Part shown: positions 23,851 to 36,661 of the stretch, in pieces | Layout of the letters: each line of letters begins with the position of its first letter | How positions within the stretch are numbered: position 1 is the stretch's first letter | Origin: Siphonodentalium dalli | Lineage: Eukaryota; Mollusca; Scaphopoda; Gadilida; Siphonodentaliidae | Reading direction: 5' to 3' | DNA: 64,000 nucleotides | Assembly (NCBI GenBank): GCA_032622095.1 | Contig: CP136069.1 | Location: 158,461,043-158,525,042 of the forward strand | Position numbers and translations under genes: made by a program | The notes under the pieces: model-generated | What the model saw: the letters and a program-made list of their open reading frames with translations, nothing else | Databases searched by the model: none | Told to the model about the DNA's origin: nothing

Positions 23851-24656
23851 TGAACAGATGTTATGATCGGCGGTCAATATGTCTTGTACAACGCACGGCT
23901 ATATAATTATGTATCACATAATGGTTGCATTTAAATGGATTATATGCATGGAGGGTATACTTATAGATAAACCTCTTAGGGGCTACTCGATGGTTTGTCT
24001 CTTTCTAGTTCGTGGCAATATATATTCCTTAAAAGTCGAGTATGAATCTACTGAGTGAGGTTGTGGATTGTGATGTAGGGGGTCACTCCATTGAGCCGAG
24101 ATGACCACGAAGTCGGGATATCTTTTATTATTGCATTTAATAGAATACAATCGTCATGTAAACGCCGTTTGAATGTGTGTCTGGTCTGGTATGATGTAAA
24201 TTCGTTATCTATGTTGTTCCATATATGCTGACCGGGACATAAACAGTTACAACACTGTCGGCACTAAATGAGCACTCTCTTAATCGTCCCGTTGAGTGTA
24301 ATTATATATATATAATGCTTAAGATATCGAAATGTGCACGATGTGCTCAGATAGGCCGCAGTACATGCAGGGGTCCCTACTCTGTTGAATAAAGTGATTC
24401 GATTATAGCTTATATAAGGGAACTTAAAGTTAATTATTCATAATGTTCGTCATCAAGAATTCTGAAGGGTTGGTGTGTGAGGAGTCCGTCATATTGGATA
24501 TCCACCCATCTACTGGGCTCCCGAATCAATTGTGCTGTTGCTATCAGGTGACGAATCCGCCTTAGGTAAAAACATTTATTAGTAAAATAAAGTGTTCCCA
24601 CGCCGGCATGTCGTGGCAAGAGAAGCACCCTATTATCCATTCCATTTCCAATACCA

Positions 24657-25082
24657 ATGACAATTTTGTCATGCACGCGAACACTAGAAAGTAACAAAGG
24701 ACAGCTTCTATTTGACCTAATCCGAAGACATACAAGTAATATAACTCCCGCCGAAAATTATGTGCGCAACGTCCGTTATGGAAGAGCAATGGGGCTTGAA
24801 TCGGTCCAACAACAGCATCAACCCAACCATATCCTAAACTGCTGTGTACCGAGAAGACTTGGTCTAAGTTTAATCCAACAAACCTACAATCGTGATAATG
24901 TCGTGTTTTTTCCATTCGATGGGGCTGAAACCCTTTTCTTTGTGACAATAATTTCGGTCATTATGACTACCATTCCTGTTTTAACCATATTTCGCAAATT
25001 CCTCAAGGCAGCCGGAATATTATTCAGATGGAAACATGTGAACGCTAAAACTAAGGTTGGCAGATTACTATTGATGAAGTGA
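24657..25082 (+). other. 141-residue open frame containing repeat copy B
   Basis: The longest open stretch in this area. Its residues 19-71 come from the repeat at 24711-24868. The C-terminal half has a hydrophobic run (VTIISVIMTTIPVLTIF) that could span a membrane, followed by basic residues. I do not recognise a family. Because part of it is a dispersed repeat, I treat it as a transposon-derived or chance frame. Confidence 0.2.
24711..24868 (+). repeat. Dispersed repeat, copy B (partner at 15319)
   Basis: See copy A at 15319-15475: same order of words over about 157 bp, open frame FDLIRRHT conserved. Confidence 0.65.
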
Positions 25083-25099
25083 TGAAAATATGGTATTCG

Positions 25100-25950
25100 G
25101 TATTCACCCCCTAACTGACATTCAGTATTCACTCCCAAAATTAACTGGTATTCAAGATTCACAGGGAGGGGAATGACACCCTCAATGATTTGTCCACGCG
25201 AAGTCAGTAGCCCGATGGAGTGGTGTAGTTCCCTCAGCTTCGTGTCAGGAACTACATCGTCCGAGTCATGGATGGGGGTCGGGGTAACATAACATTTAAC
25301 AATACGGTTAGGTTTGTTTTCACCAGCCTATTAATTAACGTTCCACAAAGTCGCTTCTTAAATATATTTTCGCCTAAGAAAAACATTGAAAGTTTTAGTT
25401 AATTTCTTGTTAACCCTGCATGGCAATCCGCTAGTATACAAATGAAAGCACGTGAGAAGAGTGTCACCCACTTGTAGTCAGATATATATATTTGCGAATA
25501 TATGTAAAATAATCATGAAATACCTTAGTTCTTCAAAGTTAAAATTCGAAATTGGTTTTGAATTGCGATTATGAGGTCCGTCCGCCTTTTTGTAGTGGGA
25601 GTTATGCCCCTTTTGTGACTTGCACATTTTTCGCAGCATACATGTACATAGTTTTGTCCGAGCTTGTACTCCTTGATTGTTTTCTAAAGAGCAGCTACGT
25701 TAATATGGCTACCCTTAATATAGCCCAAATGCACTAGGGTATCATTAGACGCACCGATACAGTCCCACCTCTGCATATATATTACTTCCCATCACTTGTC
25801 AATGAAACACTAACTAAATTTGTCTGCGTACTGGCGCAACACATTTTCTTGACACAACGACGGAATTTTTTTTCGAAGATGCGCGATGACAAGCTGACGA
25901 TCGAGGACCAGCAATGTCCTGAACATCCGGATATAGAGGATCTCCAACGA
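25100..25950. other. No gene seen
   Basis: Short CTGGTATTC/TATTCAC repeats at about 25090-25160, otherwise unremarkable. Confidence 0.35.
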
Positions 25951-25951
25951 G

Positions 25952-26045
25952 ATGTTGGGATATAAGATGTTATTCACAGCGAGTCGTAATCGAGTTGTGA
26001 ATCAAATTTATCAAACGATTTTCATGAAATCTTATATCCCAACAT
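25952..26045. mobile_element. Tiny inverted-end element, 94 bp
   Basis: ATGTTGGGATATAAGAT at 25952-25968 is exactly mirrored at 26029-26045. Further partial pairing occurs inside. It is immediately followed by ACATAACATAACATAA. MITE-like; target duplication unresolved. Confidence 0.75.
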
Positions 26046-27375
26046 AACATAACATAATTAAAAGAAGCTGAAAAATTCATGCAAAATGAACACACACGGC
26101 GTTGGCTGAGACGTTTCACAACCGTAAACGACAGTATTGCGCGCTCTGACTGGCGACGAAAAATATAGTCCCCCAATTTGCCTCTTAGTGTTTGTGTCTA
26201 TTTTCGTTAGTGCAACGAAGATGGACCAGAATTTAACTTTAATTAGACAAAGTAATCATTCTGCAATGTCTGGTGTTAGTCGCATGCGCGGCTATTCGAA
26301 ATAGTATTTTGTTGGCGCGATGCCATGTATCCCGTGAAGCACACGCCTATTCATCACTATACGATATAAGTAATGAGATATAAGGAAATATGCAATGGCG
26401 GTACTAATGATATAATAGGGGTTAAAGTGATATATGAATAGCTCTTTCAGTTCTCTTGGTCATAATTTTAGAACTTAAACACCACAAGGAGTTGTACAAA
26501 TGTAGGCAGGTGTATTTTTTGTGTATCAAATCTTCAACTCCTGTGGGTGTTGAGTTGGTTGAAAGTCAAAACTGTGTAATGGTCCTTTTTTTCAGAAATG
26601 TTGTCATCAACATGTGTAACGCTCTGTAGATATCTCACACTCAGACATACAGCTATATCGCGGGTCCTCTGGTATGCAAGGTCTGTTGATGAGTAACTAA
26701 TACAGGCGTCTATGCAAGAGATGTTAACTGATGGTGAATGTCATATTGAACTTTCTTTGACAAGCTATGCTTTGCAGTCCACTGCCAATAACACGTACAT
26801 AAGGTTTCTTGACACTGGCATTACGAGCAAGAAACGTGTACTGCATGGGGATATACTTCAGAATTATTGGTACTTATCGATTCATCACTACAATGTTCAA
26901 TGTGTTGACTATTTATATTTGAGTTGCCATATGAAAGGCAAACAATCTACAACTAGCCCCGATGCCGCCGCGGAGTATCCTTCGAATTATGGACGTGCAA
27001 AAGGCTGGTACATATCTGAAGGAGTGATCAGTTAGCCACGGCATAAACATGTAGCAGCATCCGGTACCTCGGCACATCGAGTGAGGTGTGAATATAACTA
27101 GATTCGAACAGTAATCAAGATGAAATACATAAATATACCTGTAAGGTGACAGAAACCGCATACATGAATGAATCGAAATTAAAACTGCAGACAAAAATCA
27201 GAAACACAATACAACACATTACTGACAGCAGACATTTAATCTGAAACACTGCGGAGAGGGGTGACCAGCCAATTAATTTATCCATGTCAACTCAAACACA
27301 CAAAAGCACAAAGTAGACGAGCTAAGCCGCATCCGCAGGCCGGTGCATCGCGTGATGCGGACACCCTAATATTAC
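26046..27375. other. Mostly featureless; one unrecognised 107-residue plus frame
   Basis: The frame at 26712-27035 (plus) is overlapped by a minus frame of similar length. Neither shows a known motif. Confidence 0.3.
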
Positions 27376-27377
27376 AT

Positions 27378-27650
27378 GGGTCAATACTAAATATAGTTTA
27401 CAAATTGTTATATAGCAATAATTTGTTCTTAAGAATGAACTTAATAAACATAGTACTTCTGGCCCGCTATAATTTTAAAACAAAATGAGGTCTGGAATCA
27501 TAGACCATTAAGGGCTGTGATGTGGATGTCAATTGAGGAGAAGTTTGTGTCATCATGTTAATGGTTAGCACCAGTACTATAAACGCTCATAACCAAGTCT
27601 GATAGTAACTTTTGCTGATAAAAGTTATAAAGAATTTAATAACCGAGAGA
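27378..27650 (+). mobile_element. MITE of the GGGGTCAATACTATGAA family
   Basis: Starts GGGTCAATACTA (a shortened form of the family end), then TTTACAAATTGTTA and TAATTTGTT. Further on it shares GAGGTCTGGAATCA, GAGAAGTTTGTGT, GTTAGCRCC and GTAACTTTTGCT with 57914-58255 in order and spacing. Confidence 0.7.
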
Positions 27651-28554
27651 GGTTTTAAATATTAGTTACAATTTTGTATTTTTGAAAATAAAACATCAGT
27701 CAACTTTTCATAAGCAAAAATCAAATTTCAACAGTCAGCATAATGGCAGATGATGCGTAGGACATGCGTTGCTCCTAATCAGTAATATTTGCAGAATAGT
27801 ACTTGGTTTGTTTGATATTAGGCCCGATACCAGCCGAGGTAACATCATATCAGCCTGAAACCAAATGTGAAGCATGATATCAGGCCAACAATTAAATAAA
27901 ACCACTAGACATCAAACACAACCAAGTAATATCATATATACTAATCAGATCGCCTCTTAGTAACAGTGTAATATGGACAACTCGCTCAAATGGGTGACGT
28001 CACAAAATATATATCTACACAGTATTTAGCAGTGAAATAGTGTTATAGCATGTCGTGAAACCATATTACACGGATTTGTGATGTCATATAATGATATTAC
28101 TCAGATATTCATCGAGCGGTTCTGGCCAAAAATGTAATATAATTAATTAAGTGACGTAGTAATTGTACCACCCACCCCCCCCCCCCCCATATATCGTCCT
28201 TAGTTTGTTGGGTAGAATATTTGAAAAGTCACACTACAAAACGTATTCGCTTATTAGATTACACGAATGGCTCACTGATATTTCACCTATGTATGACCCC
28301 AAACGTATTGAAAGCTCAATATTCTGGCAATTTTCGGGCATATTGGAGTGCCAGAATTATAATTGTTTAAGGTTAATTTGAATCTAGTTTGTTATATGTA
28401 TGTCTATGTACAAGGTATATTATACAAAAACTGTGTTACAACCATGATTATCATGTAAAAACATTCGCGCAAAATTATCAGCCCCCCCCCCCCCCCCCAC
28501 CTAAAATTTTGGGCGCCCGTATGTCTATTAAAGTGCAGTACCAGTCAAAATAAA
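27651..28554. other. No gene seen; poly-C tracts
   Basis: C runs lie at about 28169-28188 and 28480-28498. No coding feature. Confidence 0.45.
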
Positions 28555-29045
28555 TGGTATATTAAGCGCGCTATTTTCGCGCCCAATATCGCAATAATAT
28601 TGCAAGTGGAAACGCTTATAGGCGCGCCGAATGCAATATTAATGCAATATTTTGCGCTTAATATCGCAATATTTCGCGCTTAATATTGCGATATCGCGCG
28701 CTTAAAATTGCGTCATCTTGCGCTCAAAATTGTGACATCTAAAGCACATTTTTGCTTTTTCTATATTGTTTGGCATAATATAGACAATGTTTTAGATTTG
28801 TATATAATTATTGTTGTAAATGCTATAAGTACACTATATGTACAATATTTATCTAATATAAATATAACATTATCGGGTCTGTATGACATTTTGTAGCGCT
28901 CAATATTGCTACAATGCGCGCATAATATCGCAATATTCTGGGCTCAATATCGCAATAATACCCGCGACATATTTTTGGTATTACGCTATAATCGCGCCTT
29001 TTTCGAAATTAAGCGCGCTCATTCAATATCGCAATAAAGGCACGC
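28555..29045. repeat. Cluster of GCGCTTAATATCGCAATATT words
   Basis: AATATCGCAATA, TTGCGATAT and GCGCTTAA variants recur many times in both orientations. Because the words are largely self-complementary, the region can form many small hairpins. No reading frame or known element explains it. CpG is unusually dense for this AT-rich window. Confidence 0.7.
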
Positions 29046-29149
29046 CTCAATATACCACTTCTTCTGAATAGTACTGTAACTCGATAATCGATCACCGAGA
29101 TATAATATAGCTTACTTTATTATTACAAACGATTGAAAATTTCGATACT

Positions 29150-29536
29150 ATGAACTCTAAATATTGTGAGCCAGCATTTGTCATAATGTATACTGTGGAA
29201 GTGTTCCTCACAATAACGTCGATTTGGACTATGGTGATATGCTCCTGGAAACCCTCCCAGTTACTGTTACGGAACGACCAACTGTTACTCGCCAATTCAC
29301 AAATAATCGACCGAATTTGTGGATTCTTACTACCAAACGGATTTGAGTTAGGTACACAAGCATTGTTGAAATTTCACCAAAAACGCCTTAAAAATGCTTC
29401 TTGGTATCGATTCGCGAACTCCTACATCATCCGTCACGGGATGCACACCACGGTAAACAGGGTGTCACATTATGGGGTTTTAACCCTCGCACTGGGACAG
29501 TCGATCCCATGCGGGGCGTACCATACCACGGAATAA
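29150..29536 (+). other. Unrecognised 128-residue open frame
   Basis: Begins with a hydrophobic N-terminus (FVIMYTVEVFLTITSIWTMVI) that could be a signal anchor, followed by a basic, Leu-rich segment. There is no family signature, and an opposing minus frame overlaps its first half. It could be a chance frame or a host exon. Confidence 0.2.
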
Positions 29537-29950
29537 TCCAATTAGGAAAAACTTTTTAAAACATCAACTTCACAGTGAAACATGAAAAAAACAGGAAAGT
29601 TTATGCGAATATCTACTTACCAATGTTCTTGTTCTGTTCACGAATGTGTTTATTGAAATAGTGACTCTCGGATACCTGTACTCGTTGGACTCCTATATTT
29701 TGAAGAGGCTGGTTGTCATGCTACTTACGCATCGACAAATAACCAACGTTCTGGTTTGCTATTGTTAATGAATTATAGTTAGAAATTCTCAATGGTTATG
29801 TATTGATAAAACGTACAATATGAAGCGAGCTGTGATTTAGCGCCCGTGTTGGCCTTGTCGCAAAAGACGGTGTCGATCCATACACTTGCAATAACGATGT
29901 TCCATTCTATTTGTCGTCATAAAACTACTGTTTGTGTGTTTTCGGTTCCA

Positions 29951-30115
29951 GTAGCGGTGGCTCAGTCGGTAGGGTACATGACGCATTATGGCAAGATAAG
30001 CCGTCCAGCCACGGGGAAGCAGGTTCTAAACTCGAAGCGCGCGGATTTGTGGCGTATCTGGGCAAGTTTGTTATTTCTGATTTCCCGCTGAATATGACAA
30101 ACAAAATCGAATAGA
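29951..30115 (+). mobile_element. tRNA-derived SINE, copy 1 (3'-truncated)
   Basis: The head contains an A-box-like TGGCTCAGTCGGTAGGG and a B-box-like GGTTCTAAACTC at normal tRNA spacing, then GTATCTGGGCAAGTTTGTT. The two other copies (44874, 50229) share head and core. The central part of the core and the tail are missing here. Confidence 0.75.
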
Positions 30116-30394
30116 AACTTACTTTTCTGCGTTTTTTATTCGGAGCCGAAACAATGAACTGAGTACCCCGGCATAATTCAATATACCCCACTCAGTTTTT
30201 CATTGTGACATATATATATATACCCTTGGGAAATATGTTCTTGAACAAATGGTTTCTAAGTAGATACAAGACACAATGGCGTGAGATTTATCTGAATTTT
30301 AGAGATAATATCTTGTGAAATATGTAGGGTCGGTTACATGTGTGTGGCGTTAAAACAATATACTAGGTTTTGGTAGGAATTTGATACTTTCTGC

Positions 30395-30640
30395 CAAAGA
30401 TGTCAGCCAAAATGACGACAGAAAATGGAGAAATAAACTATTTTTCACACACTAATCCTACAAAAGTTCTTGCCATTTTTTGGGGAGGTAGATCGTGTCT
30501 TACATTCTTTTATTCCTACTATCTGAGCCCGTGGGCAACATAATATGTAATAGTTTGATCTGCACTTTCAGATCATTACAATGTTTATTGTGAAGAATAT
30601 GGTATGAAATTACACAACATTGCCTTTTGTGCTTACAACC
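30395..30640 (+). repeat. Decayed unit of the ATGGCGGCC family
   Basis: AAGATGTCAGCCAAAATGACGACAG matches the doublet with decay, and the following sequence has the same kind of spacing to a CCATTTTTTGG. A weak, old copy. Confidence 0.4.
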
Positions 30641-32274
30641 ATTATTTTCAAAAGATCTGCAAAATGTGACGAGTTTCTCAAATCATTTCAATTGTTAGAT
30701 GTTGTCCCAGTTTGTCATGCTAGTGTGTGTGTTTTTGTTTAGTAATGACTAACTGCCTTAATACATACAACCCCCGCATTTTGTTAGCCCCAGGGACGAG
30801 TCCATGTTAGAGTCTGGCACCCCATATAGGAGGAAAGGTATAGCAACATGACTGCGAGATATTTATCAAAAGTGATAATTGTCTGTTACAACACGAGACA
30901 CAAAACCGCCATGGGATTGTACTTCAAATTCATTTCAATAATATCTAACAATGAAATAATTTAACAGTTCCCCGTGCACGGTCGTCACTAAGATAACTTC
31001 GTCTATGTCTCTGGAATTCAGTTTAAATGTCACGTGATATATTTGACCAAATTATCTAATCCAATAAGCGATGCGGCATGTCCAAGACAAACGAGCATTG
31101 CCGCGAATCGTGATTTTTACAAGGTTGGAAGAATTTCTAATACTTGTAAGATGGAAGTATTCGTTCCATTTCATATTGATGTATGTAGGGTACATGTACG
31201 TAGGCGACAACAAGCTTCAGTATACATTGCTCTTCGGTGCGTAATGGACTTCACTATCACAAGTTGACATATTACTGGAACATCAAATAGTGTCCTACTC
31301 CGCTAGCCCCTATAACTCCACTAAAACCTGAGTATGTGATTGACGTTTTAATAATGGAAATTGGAAAACGGTCGAGTTAGTCCCTTTACAATAGTCATCA
31401 GTCGTCAATGGACAGCACATTTCATAAAATGAGAAGAAAACATGGCATAGTAATCGTCAGATTAAAACGGTCACGATCCTCGACTTAAGATTATTTATAG
31501 GAATCACTTAAATAAATTGTTTCTTCACAGAAGTGAAGCCCCTGAGCCACTCCAATGCTATTTATCCAACTAGATTGACACCAGAATATCCTGAAAATGC
31601 AAAAACACCACATGTCATGTGTTTCCTTTCGAGATATTTCCGCAGGTGTGCGACAGGTGTATACCGCAGCAAATTTTACCTGGAAAAAAAACAGAAGTAC
31701 CACAGCTAGTTAAATGCATTTCACACTCACAAAAATCCATTTCCCCGTTAATTCATCACTTTATTTAGATATGATGTAGAAATCAGATAAACAAGATCTC
31801 ATCATTAACTAATCAATCACATGTATCAGGTGAAGGCCATTTTTCATGTTACCTTCACATGTAGCATTCCATTGCCCGGTGTACTCGCTCTCCGACTCTA
31901 ACACATTTAGCTCCCTGATTCCCATAGGACAGAGACGGTCATGTAGTCAGTGTATGTGTTCAATGTAACAATGTATGGTTCTATGAGAGACAACTTTCTT
32001 TTTGTCATGATATCACATTATACCCATATATGACAATGAACAATAAATATTTCAGCCCAATGAAGATATATGTTGGCCCACAGGCTAGTCTAGTACACTC
32101 AATGGTGGAGCAATCAACAGGAAATAGGCCATGTTTTAGATATAACTGGTTGACTTTTTGATAGTTCAATACACATCACACGTTTAAGTTGTGGAATATA
32201 ATCAGTATCTCGAGGTATCGAACCCCGAAAACGTCATTAAATTCATCCGCCATCCTTATGTTTATATATCGTCA
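30641..32274. other. No gene seen
   Basis: A CCAGGGACGAG-type repeat word lies at 30790. A 77-residue plus frame at 31034-31267 is unrecognised. Confidence 0.35.
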
Positions 32275-32405
32275 TGGGCAGCAGGAAGACGACCAACCAC
32301 AATACCGGTACAATACCCACAATATCTGTGTCCATAATTGTTGTTGTTATATAATCATGTGTTATTGAACAAATACAAAATAAATCAATCAATTTATTTA
32401 CAAAT
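32275..32405 (+). mobile_element. Probable retroposon 3' end
   Basis: GGGCAGCAGGAAGACGACC leads to ACAAATACAAAATAAATCAATCAATT, an A-rich tail with an AATAAA-like signal. The GCAGGAAGA word is shared (reverse-complemented) with the retroposon ends at 9.8 and 23.8 kb and with 39460-39490. Confidence 0.5.
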
Positions 32406-33411
32406 TCTGCCTTAACTGTAGTTTAGTTTTAAGTTTATTGTGGTGTCATCACCCTTCAATATAATATGTTGCTGTCTAAACCATGCTATATAACATTGAA
32501 GCAATTAACATTCGTAGTTAGCTAGTGCCTCCATAACTCTGATATAATATTGAACTGTTCAAATTGTTTTCCATAGAGTATAGCATTTCCCTACCCTAAT
32601 GATGGTCACGATTTACAATGAAAGGCATGTTAGATGTATATCCTAGTTGGTGATTGCTATGATTACCCCTACATAGGGATACCGGTTTATCCAATCAGAG
32701 CCTGTCTTTGTGCTTGCTCTATTTTCAACCAATTAGCTTGCTCTGATTCGGTCGATTCTGCGCGTCATTGACGAAAATAAAACAAAGGCCGCGAAATTCG
32801 AGGCGGAGGATATTGTCCAATGTAAATCAGACGATTGTACAATAAATCTAAATACTTCGAATGAATTGCTGCGCAAAATAAACACAATGAATTCCAAAGA
32901 AAACGAAGAGTAAACGTGTAGATTCCCAGGGCTTGGTGAAGTCTCCAAACCCACGAATACGTGGCGACCGAATCAAAGAAATAAGTTCAAATGTATTTGT
33001 GAATGTGATCATTTATACGGTACAGCATTCAGGAAGTAGCGATATTATGTAGTTTTGAATTAACAATTATTATAGATTCTCAGCGAGTGTGCGTTGTGCA
33101 CTAATCTACTGCTACTACCGGGTGTTATTTTTCGCTACCAGAAATTATAGCTAGAGAATAACTACATGACATTGTCCTGATTGTGACGTCCTATACTTCG
33201 TTACAGGAATCTTCGCTATCAGACACTATTTACTTATATAACGGCGATACTTTGGACGGCTTAATTAAAAACAAGTGTTCTTTAAAACCCAGAGGTGAAC
33301 AAACGACAAATATAAAAACAACGCACGAAATTTGTTGCCTAGTCGCAATGTTGAAAATACGTAAGCCCATTAGTGTCATCAAATAAAATTAGATCTGCGA
33401 TAATCCCAAAC
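32406..33411. other. No gene supported; a short plus-strand frame at 32735-32915
   Basis: The frame ending NTMNSKENEE with VIDENKTKAAKFEAEDIVQC reads like a charged, coiled-coil-like piece, but it is only about 56 codons and unrecognised. Confidence 0.2.
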
Positions 33412-33770
33412 ATTGCGATTAATCGAAAACCTTTGCTATGTATTTTAAAACTTTGCGATAAATCGCAAAACACTTCGCTATAAATCGCAAACACTTTGCG
33501 ATAAATCGCAAACTACTTTCGCAAACTTTTGCAGTTATCGCAAAACAATAAGCGATAAATCTCAAACATTTGCGATAAATCACAAACAACTTTCCGATTA
33601 ATCGCAAACCTTTGCTATATAAATCGCATACATCAAAGTCGCAAAATAGTTTGCGATAAATAGAAAACATCTTTGCGATAAATGTTTTGCGATTTATCGC
33701 AAAGTAGTGTGCGATTTATCGCAAAGGTTTGCGATTAATCGCAAAGGTTTGCGATTTATTGCAGATATAT
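33412..33770. repeat. Array of TTTGCGATTTATCGCAAA palindromes
   Basis: At least a dozen variants of GCGATAAATCGCAAAC occur in about 360 bp with irregular spacing of 15-30 bp. The core TTTGCGATTTATCGCAAA can pair with itself apart from its centre. In the last 80 bp the words form direct repeats of GGTTTGCGATTWATCGCAAA. No protein is encoded. Confidence 0.85.
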
Positions 33771-33962
33771 GTTTATGCATTGCCACAAGTGGGCTTCTGT
33801 AAAAAACAGTTACCTTCGTATATTTTTCAGAGATAATTTCTAAAGACATATTACATGCTCCGATTTTGTCACTCGGCCATTTGGTTTGGAATATTCATAC
33901 TTCCAGTGTGCTACGACATATCCAACCCCCCCCCCATGGAAGGGGGTAAACCGGTTTACCCA

Positions 33963-34233
33963 GTTTATCTTCCCCCGCCCTGATCACCCCCTCCTTGCTT
34001 GGGGTTTTTTAACTGATAAAATGTACAGTAATAGCCTGGGTAATTTCCACCAAAAACTATTGTGAACTGTAGTGTCTCTGTCGAAGAAAACACGCTTCCT
34101 TGTCACCACTGATAGTTTTTCTGAGTCACATAGTCATTTTAAATAATAAAAGCAGACTAACAGGCCGCTACAAGTAAAGATAGGAACAATTCAGGCGGAT
34201 GGGGGGGGGATGATCGGGGTTGGGGGAGATAAC
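33963..34233. repeat. Inverted repeat, ~270 bp apart
   Basis: GTTTATCTTCCCCCGCCCTGATCACCCC near 33963 is imperfectly mirrored by GGGGGATGATCGGGGTTGGGGGAGATAAC ending at about 34232. A possible MITE. Confidence 0.5.
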
Positions 34234-35821
34234 ATAGATGTCACATCGGTAAAATATATATATTTCAATCATGGTAACACGTGCCTTGTCCGACTATATG
34301 TATGTTTACATATGGCCTTTATACAAGCACACCATTGTATCATGTCACAACTCAACTACTATGATGTATGTAATACATATTGCTGATGCACAGTGCAGTT
34401 GAGACTAATGTTTGACTCTATGGCATTTTGATTACATTTTCTGCAATTTTGTTCAAAGATATACTTGGGAAGATAACTGGTGTTGGATGACAATGCAAGT
34501 TCTGAGTCACAAATAGCTATACACCATAACCAACCATTGAACTCATGATAAGTGAATGCTCAAAATAGAGGAAATACACGAAAACAAGGGATTCGCTCTG
34601 CTGAAAGGTCACACTATAGGAAGTATTTGACCAGTACCTAAGAATCAGGATACATACGATTGTAATTGTCACATAATCCCTTTCATACTAATGAGAGCAT
34701 ACATTGGCCTAACAATATTTACATTGAACTTGTAAGCCAGTGCCTTTCATTGTATATATGCGGGGATCTCTATGGGAGATTTGCATATACAATAGAATGC
34801 GCTGACACGTGATATTTAATGCCGCACCAGCGCAGATCCCGTCATGAAAGGGTTAATTGACCATTTACCATAGAAAACAGCTACTTTTAAACACCTACTT
34901 ACAGTATAGGGTGGATTATCACATCCATTCAGTAAAACAAAGGTTAATAGTGATTTCTATATAATCCCATTAGTGGTTATTCATGAAATCGTCAGTGACA
35001 ACATGGCATGTCCTCACACAGCGTTCGTGGTGGTAGTGGCCAGGCCGGCGTAGCAGCATAATACATTGTAGATGGCCATCGTCCATCTCAAATAAGTACA
35101 GAACCACTCAAAACGAACCATCAGACTTTGACAATGGAAAATTGTTCTGCTTTTAGAAATACTTTGTTTATCTATAATAGCTATTTTTGTTTAATAATAT
35201 ATATATAACTTTAATATTTGGAATTTGTTTTGGCAGGTAAAGACAGGGCGCCAGTTGTTGACACACTGTAACGATGTGGATACCAGTCTGTTTTATAACA
35301 CAGTTGGAGTGTGACGGTTAATCAACATGCAGGTATGTGCGATACATATAGGTTATCATTACAGTTCACGATCCGTTACGCGTGCATTACATTGAGCAAT
35401 TCCTACCAAATCTGAAATAAAAAGATGCCAAGGGTCTTCACCAATGAGATGGCAACTGTGTCGTGTGTTTTGTTTATAAGTTATTCTATCTCATAAGGGT
35501 AATTATATATTACTGGTCGTTACGTCTTATTTTCATGCTCACGTTTAATAAATGATTTTATTTCTAATGCATTCCATCTGTCTCATATCAAAGGCATGCA
35601 GCTAGTCCTTCACACTTGGTACATCCTAAAAATCATAAATGTCTGTAGAACCATCATTATCGCGAAGAACATGAGAAAAGTAAAAGTAAAAAAAACAAAT
35701 TTCTTAGATGAATATTTGCGGTCAATTCTTTGAATATGCATTTATGTCTGTCTGTGAATTTGTTAATGAAAAGGTACGTCGCCTAGATCTGACCCTTTTG
35801 ACCATTGAATGGCTATTATCC
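34234..35821. other. No gene seen
   Basis: A short hairpin (TTGTATATATGC to GCATATACAA) lies at about 34750-34790. Otherwise unremarkable. Confidence 0.35.
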
Positions 35822-35958
35822 AACATATCCTCGCGTAAATACGCACCTAATCGACCTATAATGTGAAATATGTACATAATGTGATTATTTTATTCTGAAA
35901 TAAGCAGATAATGGACGCATATCATTATATCGTTTTACGGCGCGGACTACAGTGAATA
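35822..35958 (+). mobile_element. Palindromic MITE family, copy A (partial)
   Basis: Starts AACATATCCTCGCG and contains CGACCTATAATGTGAAAT and AAGCAGATAATGGACGCAT, then breaks off where copy B begins. Confidence 0.8.
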
Positions 35959-35960
35959 CA

Positions 35961-36318
35961 CAACATATCCTTGCGAAAATACGCACACACTCGACCTATA
36001 ATGTGAAATAGGTATAGAGTGTGATTATGTGATTCTGAAATAAGCAGATAATAGACTCATTGCTGTTAATTCGTTTTATGGCGCGGGCCATAGAGAAACA
36101 ACAGTTCGAAGAGCGTACACCTGCAAAGGCGCGAGTTGGCTTATGTGTCCGCACATAATCTGCATAGAATCGCCTCACTGTCAGTCGATAATATGACTAA
36201 AATGCTCTCCCTTTCAGCACATTATCGACTCAAAATTGGACAATTCTAAGCAGATAATCTACCTATTACATGTTCTATTGTAAGTAGATAATGTGCGGAT
36301 CTTCGGGGGGGAACAGGC
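35961..36318 (+). mobile_element. Palindromic MITE family, copy B (full length, ~358 bp)
   Basis: Runs from AACATATCCTTGCG to GGGAACAGGCTG. The central third is a long stem-loop: CATAATCTGCATAGAATCGCCTCA then AGTCGATAATATGACT on one side, and CAGCACATTATCGACT then GACAATTCTAAGCAGATAAT on the other. The ends themselves are not inverted copies of each other. No open frame. Nine copies or fragments are in this window. Confidence 0.85.
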
Positions 36319-36319
36319 T

Positions 36320-36530
36320 GGAAAACACGTTTTAAAGAGCGTACACTTGGAAAGTCATACATTGACTTCTTTGTGTCATTGTTCACGCATAATCTGCTTA
36401 GAATCGCATCATTGTGTGTCGATAATGTGACTAAGACGCACTCATTTTCAGCATAATATCGACTCAAAATGAGGAGATTCTAAGCATATTAAACTACCTA
36501 AATAAAGTTGGATTATCAGGCTGGATTATC
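36320..36530 (+). mobile_element. Palindromic MITE family, copy C (partial)
   Basis: Begins within the element at the AAACACGTTTTAAAGAGCG block and covers the central stem-loop, then fades after CTACCTAAA. Confidence 0.75.
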
Positions 36531-36661
36531 AGATATGAATCCCAGTCACACATGATTCCCAGCGCCAGGTATGTTCAGGGTTGTTTCATAGAAGATGTTC
36601 TCTGTCAAACATCAGCCGTGAGAAGGGGATTTACACCGCAACATATCCTCGCCAGACTATG

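Noticed and set aside
24657-25082. Host membrane protein gene
   Set aside because: Part of the frame is a dispersed repeat, and the hydrophobic run alone is weak evidence.
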